Source: Bacteroidota bacterium (GTDB taxonomy: Bacteria > Bacteroidota > Bacteroidia > Cytophagales > Cyclobacteriaceae). Taken from it: a stretch of 64,000 bases of DNA. Below are positions 53,366 to 63,671 of this stretch, piece by piece. The stretch lies in NCBI GenBank assembly GCA_018266395.1, contig JAFEAM010000003.1, forward strand, positions 186,001-250,000, given 5' to 3'. Within the stretch, counting starts at the first letter, position 1, and each line of letters begins with the position of its first letter. The notes beneath the pieces were generated by a model, which was not told where the DNA came from, made no database searches, and was given only the letters and a program-made list of their open reading frames with translations. The translations under genes were made by a program, and so were the position numbers.

Positions 53366-54880
53366 ATGAAACAAAAACTACTTGTCACAACAATTCTGGT
53401 TACCGGCATTGTGCTGGTAGTTAACTTCCTTTCGAATGAGATTCACCTGCGACTGGATTTTACTGATGACCGCCAGTTTACGCTGAGCCAGGCAACGCGC
53501 AACATTCTCAATAACCTGGAGGAGCCTGTCACCATAAAGGCTTACTTCTCTAAAGATTTGCCTGCCAACATCGAAAAGACAAAACAGGACTTCCAGGATA
53601 TGCTGATTGAGTATGCCAACCGCTCGAATGGGATGATAGGATATGAGTTCATCAATCCCAATGAAAGCGAAGAAACAGAAAAGCAAGCTACTCAGAATGG
53701 CATACAGCCCGTCATGATAAATGTCCGGGAGAAGGATCAGGTCAAACAGCAGAAGGCATTCCTTGGCGCAACAATTGCCATAGGTGATAAAAATGAGGTG
53801 ATTCCTTTCATTCAGCCGGGCGCAGCCATGGAGTATGCACTCTCCACAGGCATCAAGAAATTGTCTGTGACCAGCAAACCGGTTATTGGCTTTGTCCAGG
53901 GAAACGGCGAGCCTGCCCTGGAGGAAATGAGTCAAATGGCAGAACAACTTCGCGTCTTGTATGATTTGCGTGCCGTGAAATTGGACTCAGCGTCACCCTC
54001 CGCAGACATCAGGACTTTGGTGGTGATCAGGCCTACAGACTCTGTTCCTGCCGCACAGCTAAGTAAGATGGATGAGTTTCTCGCACGGGGTGGTAACATG
54101 CTTGTTGCCATTAACCGCGTCCAGGGAAATCTGCAACAAGCTGTCGGGATGCCAGTCAACACCGGCATGGAATCCTGGCTGCAACAGAAAGGCATACTGG
54201 TTCAGGATGCTTTTGTAGTAGATGCGAAATGTGGCGCCGTGACAGTACAGCAACAGCAAGGATACTTTTCACTCCAAACCCAAATCCAGTTTCCTTACCT
54301 TCCTTCCATAGGCAGATTTGCCAACCATCCGATCGCCAAAGGCCTGGAGTCTGCATTTCTGGAATTTGCAAGCCCTGTCAATTTTGTGGGGGACACCTCA
54401 AAACGTTTTGTCGCCCTTGCGTTCACATCCGAGCAGTCCGGCATTCAGAAGGCACCTTTGTACTTTGATATCAACAAGCGCTGGACGGAAGCAGACCTGC
54501 CCATGAAGGGCATACCCGTAGCGGGATTGGTTCAGGGCAAACTTGGCGGAAACACCGATTCGAGACTGGTGGTGATCGGTGATGGAGACCTGGTGTACAA
54601 TGGCCCACCTCAGCAGGGAAGAAGGCAGTCTCCTGACAATATCAACCTTGTCGTGAATTCAATCGACTGGCTATCTGATGACACAGGTCTGATCGAACTC
54701 CGTACCAAGGGTGTGACATCGAGGCCCATCAAACAACTCGAGGACACGACAAAATCGCTGGTTAAATACGGAAACTTCCTTTTACCGATCATCCTGGTCA
54801 TCGGTTACGGGTTGGTTCGCGTTCAGCGGAATAAAATGATTCGACTAAGAAGAATGAGCGAAAATTATGAAGAGAATTAA
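53366..54880 (+). CDS. gldG: Gliding-motility ABC transporter auxiliary protein GldG
   Basis: A 504-residue protein with one N-terminal span (about 5-22), a large periplasmic part and a C-terminal span (LLPIILVIGYGLV, about 474-486). The opening RLDFTDDRQFTLSQATRNIL and the GldG-like ABC-type domain match the family. Its end overlaps the DUF4340 gene by 14 bp. A partner of gldF and gldA. Confidence 0.92.
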   Translation: MKQKLLVTTILVTGIVLVVNFLSNEIHLRLDFTDDRQFTLSQATRNILNNLEEPVTIKAYFSKDLPANIEKTKQDFQDMLIEYANRSNGMIGYEFINPNESEETEKQATQNGIQPVMINVREKDQVKQQKAFLGATIAIGDKNEVIPFIQPGAAMEYALSTGIKKLSVTSKPVIGFVQGNGEPALEEMSQMAEQLRVLYDLRAVKLDSASPSADIRTLVVIRPTDSVPAAQLSKMDEFLARGGNMLVAINRVQGNLQQAVGMPVNTGMESWLQQKGILVQDAFVVDAKCGAVTVQQQQGYFSLQTQIQFPYLPSIGRFANHPIAKGLESAFLEFASPVNFVGDTSKRFVALAFTSEQSGIQKAPLYFDINKRWTEADLPMKGIPVAGLVQGKLGGNTDSRLVVIGDGDLVYNGPPQQGRRQSPDNINLVVNSIDWLSDDTGLIELRTKGVTSRPIKQLEDTTKSLVKYGNFLLPIILVIGYGLVRVQRNKMIRLRRMSENYEEN

Positions 54881-55811
54881 CAACCGGTTGTTAATCGCCC
54901 TCTTGGCGGGCCTCGTGGTTCTGTTCTTTGTTGTACGCTATTTCAGATCTTCATCCTTGCAGGGTAACCTGCCCGCCAACCTGACCAAGATCGATTCATC
55001 TCTTGTGACGGAAATCCGCATTGTCCCCACCCGTGTAAGGGAAGAAGTTCAACTGCTAAGGAACGGTTCAAAGTGGGAGCTGGCCTCCGGGCAATTTAAA
55101 GGACATCTGGAAGAAGGTGCCGGTTATACAACACTGAGATCATTAATGTCGCTGAGACCCCAGCGCCTTATTTCCAAGAAAAGGGAAAAGTGGAAAGACT
55201 TTGGTGTGAGTGACAGCACTGGTACGCACGTTAAGGTTTTGGCGGGCAAGGATGTAGAGGCCGATATTGTAATTGGCCGCACAGGGTTTTCAGCCAGCAG
55301 TGGAGGTGTCTTTTCCGGTTCAGCTTACACGTTTGTCAGGAGATTTGATGAGACCGAAGTGTATGCCGTTGAAGGTTTCCTTGAGTCTCAGTTTAACAGG
55401 GGTTTTAACGACTGGAGAGACAAGAGTTTCCTTCGTCTCAAGCGCGATTCCGTTAACCGCATCGATTTCTTGTATCCTGCTGACAGCAGTTTCTCGATGA
55501 TAAAGTCAGAGGGCAGATGGATGCTGAATGGGGCACCTGCAGATTCATCAGCAGTTGTGACATTTGTCAACTCCCTCGAGTACAAGAACATCGGAACCTT
55601 TGCCACATTGCAGCCAGCCGGAGAGTCCTTGGTTAAAATCAAATTCTACAAGGACGCAAAACTACTGGCCAACGTGGAAGGGTGGCCCGGCAGCCCCGAC
55701 TGGGTACTGAGAAGCACTCATCAACCTGACACATGGTTTTCAGGCGAGGCTGTCGCGATTCACAAAGATCTTTTCAGGCCTAGGAAGTCCTTCCAAAAGG
55801 GAAAGAAATAA
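54867..55811 (+). CDS. DUF4340 domain protein
   Basis: A 314-residue protein with one N-terminal span (about 6-24) and a periplasmic body of the DUF4340 type (SKWELASGQFKGHLEEGAG; LRSLMSLRPQRLISKKREKW). DUF4340 proteins often follow GldG-like proteins of ABC systems in many phyla. It overlaps gldG by 14 bp, the tightest coupling in the operon. Its role is unknown; an accessory to GldFG is likely. Confidence 0.85.
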   Translation: MKRINNRLLIALLAGLVVLFFVVRYFRSSSLQGNLPANLTKIDSSLVTEIRIVPTRVREEVQLLRNGSKWELASGQFKGHLEEGAGYTTLRSLMSLRPQRLISKKREKWKDFGVSDSTGTHVKVLAGKDVEADIVIGRTGFSASSGGVFSGSAYTFVRRFDETEVYAVEGFLESQFNRGFNDWRDKSFLRLKRDSVNRIDFLYPADSSFSMIKSEGRWMLNGAPADSSAVVTFVNSLEYKNIGTFATLQPAGESLVKIKFYKDAKLLANVEGWPGSPDWVLRSTHQPDTWFSGEAVAIHKDLFRPRKSFQKGKK

Positions 55812-55814
55812 AAA

Positions 55815-55840
55815 TCGCGGGCACTTGAGGCTGCCCGCGA
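55815..55840 (-). terminator. Terminator of atpD-atpC
   Basis: Perfect 9-bp arms TCGCGGGCA and TGCCCGCGA around an 8-nt loop. On the minus strand it is followed by TTTTTATTTC, which points to termination of atpC; on the plus strand the following AAATG is no T-tract. The T-tract overlaps the stop of the convergent DUF4340 gene. Confidence 0.8.
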
Positions 55841-55863
55841 AAATGTTATTCGTCAGAGTCGGA

Positions 55864-56109
55864 TCAGGCGGCTATTCCGTCTGCGAGAAGTATCACCTTG
55901 TTCTTAAGGACTTCAACCACGCCGCCGGTGATTTTCACTTTCTGGCGCTGGTCATGCACTTTGTATTCCACCATGCCTTCCTTGAGGAGGCTGATCAATG
56001 GTGCGTGATTATTGAGTACCTGAAACGATCCGTCAGCTCCGGGGCAGGAAAGAATGGTAACCTCTCCTTCGAACACGGTTTTTTCGGGTGTTATGATCTC
56101 GAGAAACAT
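55864..56109 (-). CDS. atpC: ATP synthase epsilon subunit, short form
   Basis: An 81-residue F1 epsilon subunit with only the N-terminal beta-sandwich (FLEIITPEKTVFEGEVTILSCPG through VVEVLKNKVILLADGI). The C-terminal two-helix arm, which in longer homologues (about 130-140 residues) inhibits ATP hydrolysis, is absent. It starts 1 bp after atpD. The short form is, as far as I recall, usual for Bacteroidota. Confidence 0.95.
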   Translation of the reverse strand: MFLEIITPEKTVFEGEVTILSCPGADGSFQVLNNHAPLISLLKEGMVEYKVHDQRQKVKITGGVVEVLKNKVILLADGIAA

Positions 56110-56110
56110 A

Positions 56111-57697
<1,587 letters not shown>

Positions 57698-57754
57698 TCA
57701 AAAATCAGCCCAAATAATTGCTCCTTGTAACTCGTTGTGCATCAATCATTAAGG

Positions 57755-58969
57755 CTAAGCGCTTTTCAATTCAATCCTGAAAGTAGTTCCATGATTTTCC
57801 TCAGAGTTTTTGACAAAGATTCTCCCTTCATGGTACATCTCAATGATCCGCTTGGCCAAAGCGAGGCCGAGACCCCACCCACGCTTTTTGGTGGTGAATC
57901 CAGGCTTGAATACGCTGGCCATTACCGACTTTGACATGCCTTTGCCTGTGTCAGAGATATCAACAAATACCATTCTGTCGTTTCCACGGAGGATCTTGAT
58001 GGCAATGGTACCTGAACTCCCTATCGCATCGACTGCGTTCTTGCATAAATTCTCAATCACCCACTCAAAGAGGGGAGCGTGTACCATGGCCCGGATGGTC
58101 TCCGACAGTGCATAGACCTCGAAATTGATCTTGGAAGAGACCCTGGGCTGAAGGTAGGCTACAACATTGTTGATCAACTGGTAGACGTTTTCATCTTTCA
58201 ATGTGGGAGTTGACCCGATACTGGAGAACCGTTCCGTTACAACGCGCAACTTGCGTATGTCCTTGTCCAACTCCTCCACGATTCCTTTCCCCTTTATTTG
58301 GGGGTCGTCCCGGAGTACCTCCACCCATGCCATCAGGGAGGAAAGCGGCGTACCGAGTTGGTGCGCGGTTTCTTTTGCAAGACCTACCCATACGCGATTC
58401 TGTTCTGCGGTTTTTGAATAATTGAAAGCCAGGTAGGAGATGAATCCAAAAATGGCAATAACCGATAACTGGATGTAGGGGTATGCGATAAGCTGCTTCA
58501 GTAAAAAGGAGTTGCGGTAATAAACGAATTGCTTCCCGAATACTTCACCGGTGCTAGGGTCCTTTAGCAGAATGGGAATCGGCACGTAGGTTCTTTTCAT
58601 GATACCCAATTCCTTCTTGAGTTCTCGTTCTCGGCGCTGTGGCGACCAGGCGGAGTCAAGATCTATGTTGTTGAAATTCAGAATCTGATCATTGCTGTCC
58701 ACCAGCATGGTCGGCACCGAGTTGTTCTTATAGATAATCTCTTCTGTAATGAAAAGGATATTGTTATCCGTATCGTTGGATGTGTATTCAAGCGCTTTTG
58801 CAAACAATCTCACTTGGTTTTTTTCGCGCTCTTTCAGCTGGTCTACCAGGATGTTTGTATAGTAGATGGTACCCACACTGATGATAACGGAAACGCCAAG
58901 AATGATCCACTTCAGGTTCGTATTGTCCCTGTAAAAATCTATCGAGGCTAGACCAGTACCCTTGGCCAT
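57755..58969 (-). CDS. Two-span sensor histidine kinase
   Basis: A 404-residue kinase. Two membrane spans (about 21-40 and 163-183) flank a periplasmic sensor region; the H-box is ETAHQLGTPLSSL with His203; the N-box is ENLCKNAVDA; G boxes DISDTGKGM and RGWGLGLAL complete the ATPase domain. No HAMP domain is evident. No response regulator lies beside it, so it is an orphan whose partner is elsewhere. The signal it senses is unknown. Confidence 0.92.
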   Translation of the reverse strand: MAKGTGLASIDFYRDNTNLKWIILGVSVIISVGTIYYTNILVDQLKEREKNQVRLFAKALEYTSNDTDNNILFITEEIIYKNNSVPTMLVDSNDQILNFNNIDLDSAWSPQRRERELKKELGIMKRTYVPIPILLKDPSTGEVFGKQFVYYRNSFLLKQLIAYPYIQLSVIAIFGFISYLAFNYSKTAEQNRVWVGLAKETAHQLGTPLSSLMAWVEVLRDDPQIKGKGIVEELDKDIRKLRVVTERFSSIGSTPTLKDENVYQLINNVVAYLQPRVSSKINFEVYALSETIRAMVHAPLFEWVIENLCKNAVDAIGSSGTIAIKILRGNDRMVFVDISDTGKGMSKSVMASVFKPGFTTKKRGWGLGLALAKRIIEMYHEGRIFVKNSEENHGTTFRIELKSA

Positions 58970-59006
58970 GTTGACCGGTAGTTCAGTAATTACGAAGATA
59001 TGGAAT

Positions 59007-59037
59007 TAAAAACTCCGCGTTGCTGGCGGAGTTTTTA
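59007..59037 (-). terminator. Terminator after the ABC exporter genes
   Basis: A perfect 12-bp stem, TAAAAACTCCGC with GCGGAGTTTTTA, and a 7-nt loop. Read on the minus strand the T-rich half comes last (GTTTTTAATT), as in intrinsic terminators. It ends the natA/natB-like pair 23 bp past the stop and lies ahead of the kinase gene. Confidence 0.88.
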
Positions 59038-59059
59038 CAATGATGTTATTCAATAGGTC

Positions 59060-60397
59060 TCAGTTCTTTTGCAGGAACCATTTGACAAGCACCTTGTAAT
59101 TCACCTTGGTGCCCGTCATGAGAATACCGACCCTGTAGATTCTTCCTGCAATCCAGGTTGTTAAAATGAAACCAAGGATCAGAAGGGCCATGGACAACAG
59201 CAGCTGCCACAGGGGTACCTCATATGCAATTCTGCCCACCATGGCGACAGGTGAAGTGAAGGGTATGATCGACAGCCAGAAACTGACGGTACCATGAGGA
59301 TCCCTCAGTACAAACATGAACAAACCCATGTATCCGATCAGCAAGGGCAAAGTGATGGGAAATTGAAACTGCTGCGACTCCTGGATGGAGTCCACTGCCG
59401 ATCCTACCGCGGCAAACAATGCGCCGTATAACAAGTAACCGCCCAGGAAGTAAAACAAAAAGATTAACGCGACCTTCACGAATGGTATTTGACTCAGGTT
59501 GTTAAGGAATTCAGGTGATTGCGGAGTAGTGGGCGCCTGTTTCATTACATCCTGAGCAGTCTCTTCGTCCATATTCTTTGTCACTTGTTCCATAGCCTGC
59601 TGTTGTGGCATTTTCATGCCGAAGTAACCGAGGACAGAGGAGGTAACGGTGGTGATAAGGATAATCCAAATGAGAAACTGAACAAGACCCACAGAGGCAA
59701 TTCCAACAATCTTGCCCAGCATTAATTGAAAGGGTTTTACTGAAGAGACAATTACTTCGACCACCTTTGATGTTTTTTCATCAATTACTCCCTGCATGAT
59801 CTGGATACCGTAAATAAGCACAAACATGTAGATCAGGATGCCGAGCGCCATTCCGGTGCCGTACAGAATACCCGTGTTGCTTGACTTTTCCTCTCCTGAA
59901 TCTGACAAACTTATCTCGGCTATGCCGACATCGGTGGAGCGGATACTCTTTAGTGTTTCCTTGTCCACATTGTACTGCTCCATTTTGAAGTCCTTCACCT
60001 TGTCATTAATCGTACGTTTCAGTTCGGAAATCTTCTCAATGCTTTGACTTTCGCGGGAATAAAAGGTGATTCCGGTTGGGTTGTTGATGTCGGTGGCAGG
60101 AATATGAAGCAGTCCAAAGTGCTTGGTCATCTGGTAGGCTTTCTTGGCGACTTCAATCGGGCCGCTTACGTTGACAATGGTAAAACGCCTGGTATCCTCG
60201 AACTGGAATCTGCCCGTTTCATCAAGGACTTCCACCACATCGGGTTTGGCACTCTCGGCCTCCTTGACCATAAAGAATACCAGACCTCCTATAATAGCAG
60301 GGAAGATCAGGGGTACAAGGATCGTTGTAATCAGAAAAGACTTCTTCTGAACCCTGTTCAGGAATTCGCGCTGAATGATCAACCAGACTTTGTTCAT
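59060..60397 (-). CDS. ABC-2 type permease (NatB-like)
   Basis: A 445-residue membrane component of an ABC exporter. One span near 20-42 precedes a large extracytoplasmic domain (about 45-180), then five or six spans from about 190 to 420. VIDEKTSKVVEVIVSSVKPFQLMLGK is the conserved ABC-2/NatB loop, near 209-234. Relatives export sodium or unknown substrates. It follows its ATPase by 11 bp. Confidence 0.88.
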   Translation of the reverse strand: MNKVWLIIQREFLNRVQKKSFLITTILVPLIFPAIIGGLVFFMVKEAESAKPDVVEVLDETGRFQFEDTRRFTIVNVSGPIEVAKKAYQMTKHFGLLHIPATDINNPTGITFYSRESQSIEKISELKRTINDKVKDFKMEQYNVDKETLKSIRSTDVGIAEISLSDSGEEKSSNTGILYGTGMALGILIYMFVLIYGIQIMQGVIDEKTSKVVEVIVSSVKPFQLMLGKIVGIASVGLVQFLIWIILITTVTSSVLGYFGMKMPQQQAMEQVTKNMDEETAQDVMKQAPTTPQSPEFLNNLSQIPFVKVALIFLFYFLGGYLLYGALFAAVGSAVDSIQESQQFQFPITLPLLIGYMGLFMFVLRDPHGTVSFWLSIIPFTSPVAMVGRIAYEVPLWQLLLSMALLILGFILTTWIAGRIYRVGILMTGTKVNYKVLVKWFLQKN

Positions 60398-60408
60398 GTT
60401 GAATATGA

Positions 60409-61350
60409 TTAGGATTCCTGCAGATGTTTCAATAGTGCTTCGTCGCCTTCAGCCTTAACCAGCCTTATAAATATTTCGCTCATGGTGGGCAGATGCTGTT
60501 CAAATCTGAATACTTCAGTTCGATTGATCAGTTCCTGAAGGAGCAAGTTGGGAGAACTGTTATCCTCCATCTTGATGGTTGACTCAAAATGGTCCTCTTC
60601 CAGGGGCTTCTGCTTCACCACATGGTAATTTCCCGTTTGCAGCTGAAAAGCCCCGCGATGTTCAACGCGATAGGAGTTGGTCTTGAATTGCTGCTTGACT
60701 TCTTTTTTAGAACCCTCCAGTATCTTTTTGGACTTATTAATCAAAGCGATCTGATCACAAAGGGATTCGACAGTCTCCATCCGGTGCGTGGAAAAGATAA
60801 TCGTGCTGCCATTCTCTTTCAGCCGCAGAATTTCCTGCGTGATCAGTTCGGCATTCACCGGGTCAAATCCGGAAAAGGGTTCATCAAGGATGATCAGCCT
60901 GGGCTCATGCAAAACAGTGCTGATGAATTGCACCTTTTGCGCCATGCCTTTCGACAAGTCTTCCACTTTCTTCTGGGCCCAGTCCCTGATCTGAAACCGA
61001 TCCAGCCAGGTGCGAATTCGGTTTAAAGCTTCACTCCGGCTCAGTCCTTTCAACTGGGCAAGATAAAGAAGCTGTTCACCTACCTTCAGCCTTTTATAAA
61101 GACCCCGCTCCTCAGGAAGGTAGCCGATGACTTCCACATGACGGGGAGTCAATTTCTCTCCAAAGACCATGATATCACCCTCGTCCGCATTGATGATCTG
61201 ATTGATGATGCGAATCAGCGTCGTCTTACCAGCACCGTTTGGCCCCAGCAAACCATAGATCGACTGGGTGGGGACGGTTATGTCGACACCCTCAAGGGCT
61301 GTGTGAGTGCCATACCGCTTGGTAATACCTTTTGTAGTAAGTGCTTGCAC
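60409..61350 (-). CDS. ABC transporter ATPase (NatA-like)
   Basis: A 313-residue ATPase with Walker A GPNGAGKTT (36-44), signature LSKGMAQKVQF and Walker B LIILDEPFSGFDP. The C-terminal extension of about 90 residues is common in NatA-type proteins. GTG 61350 is chosen; GTG at 61380 and TTG at 61386 are in frame, but the latter two would lie at or upstream of the predicted transcription start. It is the first gene of a two-gene operon with the permease and ends in a clear terminator. Confidence 0.88.
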   Translation of the reverse strand: MQALTTKGITKRYGTHTALEGVDITVPTQSIYGLLGPNGAGKTTLIRIINQIINADEGDIMVFGEKLTPRHVEVIGYLPEERGLYKRLKVGEQLLYLAQLKGLSRSEALNRIRTWLDRFQIRDWAQKKVEDLSKGMAQKVQFISTVLHEPRLIILDEPFSGFDPVNAELITQEILRLKENGSTIIFSTHRMETVESLCDQIALINKSKKILEGSKKEVKQQFKTNSYRVEHRGAFQLQTGNYHVVKQKPLEEDHFESTIKMEDNSSPNLLLQELINRTEVFRFEQHLPTMSEIFIRLVKAEGDEALLKHLQES

Positions 61351-61383
61351 AGAAGAGGTGTTTGAATTATTAATGGACACTGA

Positions 61384-61391
61384 CAAAGATA
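61384..61391 (-). promoter_or_regulatory. Candidate -7 element of the ABC operon
   Basis: On the minus strand TATCTTTG, an exact TAnnTTTG. A near-match (TTTA) to the -33 element lies 22 bp upstream. Start of transcription near 61378 would favour GTG 61350 as the first codon. Confidence 0.4.
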
Positions 61392-61401
61392 AAGGGCAGA
61401 T

Positions 61402-61426
61402 TCACATTGCTACTAAACCAATGTGA
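61402..61426. promoter_or_regulatory. Inverted repeat over the ABC-operon promoter
   Basis: Perfect 8-bp arms TCACATTG and CAATGTGA with a 9-bp spacer. It covers the -33 region of the predicted promoter, where a repressor would block initiation. No regulator gene is adjacent. Confidence 0.4.
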
Positions 61427-61440
61427 CCAGAAAGTAAAAT

Positions 61441-62340
61441 CTAATTACCTGCCTTTTCTTTAAAAATGATTTTACCCATGCTCACATCCAGGTCGAAAGT
61501 GAGAGCATCCTTTGCGTTTTGGGAATAGGCCGCATTGGCGTAAGTATTTGAAGAGATTTTTCGAAGACTCTTGCTGAGATTTACGCTGCATAACCATGAA
61601 TCATTAATCCTTACCATAACGGGAACGGTTTCTTCAGGAAGAAGAACCACCAGGTTCCCGGCTCCCACACTTCCCTTGACCACCGGAAGTACCTCTGGCC
61701 TGCTGCTAAAATCGAGAAATATATTGCCGAAGCCTACTTCAGCCATCACGACTTTGGACCTTGACAAGTTGATTTGTTTAACATTAAGTGAGCCGAGGTC
61801 CACTTTCACGTAGAAGGTGTCCATCTCCACTTTGTTCTCCACCCCGGAGGCATAGGCAACATTTACATCTGCACTTCCCGTATTGATCTTGAGCCTCTTG
61901 ACAGACAAGCCTGACAAGTCTACGTTGGCGTTGCCAAGGCCATAGTCAAGATCAAGTACATAAGGTTTGGATTCGGTGAGATACACTTTCCAGAACTTGT
62001 CGGAAGGATGTTCATCTCCGCCAAAAACCTGGTAAGAGATCTTTTTGCTAACACCTTTTTGTCCTTCCTGCTCAAGAGCCAGCTTGACAAAGCAGATGGC
62101 ATTCTTCACTTCATTGCTGAATGTGTGGGCATATTCCTCCAAATCCTGGTTGCTGTACACATTGAGAATCTCTGGATTTTGGCTTGGGCGGATAATGCAA
62201 TTGCCGGTCTTGGCCTTCAGATGAAGGTCTATGGTCTTGCAACTCTCGTTATCGTCCACGGTGAATTGCTTCTTCATCTGGCCCCAGACTACACCGGTGC
62301 CAAGAAGCGCTGCGCCCAATAAGACGATGGTCCTGATCAT
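61441..62340 (-). CDS. Exported toastrack/DUF4097-like protein
   Basis: A 299-residue exported protein with a signal ending GVVWGQ. The body repeats short beta-strand units with Gly/Asn turns (LDYGLGNANVDLSGLSVKRL; LGSLNVKQINLSRSKV; FGNIFLDFSSRP), similar to the toastrack/DUF4097 fold. No enzyme motif. ATG 62340 is chosen; 16 upstream codons read as non-signal sequence. It is separate from the ABC operon. Function unknown. Confidence 0.7.
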   Translation of the reverse strand: MIRTIVLLGAALLGTGVVWGQMKKQFTVDDNESCKTIDLHLKAKTGNCIIRPSQNPEILNVYSNQDLEEYAHTFSNEVKNAICFVKLALEQEGQKGVSKKISYQVFGGDEHPSDKFWKVYLTESKPYVLDLDYGLGNANVDLSGLSVKRLKINTGSADVNVAYASGVENKVEMDTFYVKVDLGSLNVKQINLSRSKVVMAEVGFGNIFLDFSSRPEVLPVVKGSVGAGNLVVLLPEETVPVMVRINDSWLCSVNLSKSLRKISSNTYANAAYSQNAKDALTFDLDVSMGKIIFKEKAGN

Positions 62341-62485
62341 AGCCAATACTATCCGTTCTGTCTGGTCAAGGTCAACGGGGCGGCTCAACCTGTTATGGAA
62401 TTGTTAAGACTCACCCGTAATTGGTCATATACGGGCACTTAGGCCAAAGGTTTGGAAAATTGGATGGGCGATAGCGTGATTTTTC

Positions 62486-63610
62486 TCACTCCTGGCCAAA
62501 AAACTCCTTCATGCGGTCAAAAAGGCCCTTTTCTGACTCGTCTGGCCGGGGTTGAAAGTTGGGGGAATGCTTCAATTTTTCCAGGGCAGCTTTTTCTTCC
62601 GCAGTGAGCTTTTTCGGGGTCCAGACACTGACATATATAAGCTGATCGCCTGTCCCGTAGCCATTGATATCTTTCAAACCCTTGCCTCTTAACCGGAGGA
62701 TCCTCCCGCTTTGTGTGCCCGGGTCAATTTTGATCCTGACTTTGCCGCCAATGGAGGGAACCTCTACGCTGGTTCCAAGTGCGGCATCTGCAAAGCTGAT
62801 GTGCAGCTCATAAATGATGTTATTCCCGTCCCTTCTCAGCTCCTTATCCTCCTGCACCTCAATAAGAATGAGCAGGTCTCCTGGTATACCGCCGCCGGGA
62901 GCCTCATTTCCTTTGCCACCCATGGAGAGTTGCATTCCTTCTGCCACCCCGGCCGGAATCCTGATGCTGATGAGATCTTCTTTTGAAGTCAGTCCGGAAC
63001 TGTCCACTCCGGGTGGTCTCTTGTCAATGATCTGGCCGGAACCACCGCAGTTTGGACAGGTGGTAGCGGATACCATCTGGCCCAGCATGGTGTTGACCAC
63101 CTTGCGCACCTGCCCGTTCCCCTGGCAGGTATTGCAGGTTTTAAATGTTACACCTTCTGCTTGTATCAGCCGGTGGACCTTGATCTTCTTCTCCACCCCG
63201 TTGGCAACTTCATCAAGCGTAAGTTTCAATTTGATGCGGAGGTTGGAACCCCTGCGTTGCGAGGAACGTCCTGACCCTCCTCCGAAAAAACTATCAAATG
63301 GACTTCCATGACCTCCGAAAATATCTCCAAACTGGCTGAAGATATCGTCCATATTCATATGGTGACCGCCGCTGAACCCGCCGTTTCCTCCACGACTGTG
63401 ACCAAACCGGTCGTACTGCGCGCGCTTGTCGCCGTCGCTTAGAACTTCATATGCCTCTGCCGCTTCCTTGAATTTTTCCTCCGCTTCCTTATTGCCAGGA
63501 TTTTTGTCCGGGTGGAACTGTATGGCCACCTTACGGTAGGCTTTCTTTATCTCCTCAGGTGTGGCTGACTTGTTAACGCCTAGTATTTCGTAGTAATCGC
63601 GCTTGGACAT
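62486..63610 (-). CDS. dnaJ: Chaperone DnaJ with one zinc centre missing
   Basis: A 374-residue class A J-protein: J domain with HPD (33-35), Gly/Phe region (72-115), zinc region and C-terminal substrate domains ([16 protein letters not shown] onward). Two CxxCxGxG motifs remain, CNTCQGNG (159-166) and CPNCGGSG (185-192); these are motifs 2 and 3, which form zinc centre 2. Motif 1 (before VTFKTC) and motif 4 (after GQIIDK) are absent, so centre 1 is gone. In E. coli centre 2 is needed to work with DnaK and centre 1 supports autonomous substrate binding, so loss of one pair is selective. It follows grpE by 61 bp. Confidence 0.95.
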   Translation of the reverse strand: MSKRDYYEILGVNKSATPEEIKKAYRKVAIQFHPDKNPGNKEAEEKFKEAAEAYEVLSDGDKRAQYDRFGHSRGGNGGFSGGHHMNMDDIFSQFGDIFGGHGSPFDSFFGGGSGRSSQRRGSNLRIKLKLTLDEVANGVEKKIKVHRLIQAEGVTFKTCNTCQGNGQVRKVVNTMLGQMVSATTCPNCGGSGQIIDKRPPGVDSSGLTSKEDLISIRIPAGVAEGMQLSMGGKGNEAPGGGIPGDLLILIEVQEDKELRRDGNNIIYELHISFADAALGTSVEVPSIGGKVRIKIDPGTQSGRILRLRGKGLKDINGYGTGDQLIYVSVWTPKKLTAEEKAALEKLKHSPNFQPRPDESEKGLFDRMKEFFGQE

Positions 63611-63671
63611 TTTCTGGCCGTTAAGTAGGGGTATTCACCCGTATTTCAGTTTCTCATTTTGTAATCCATTC

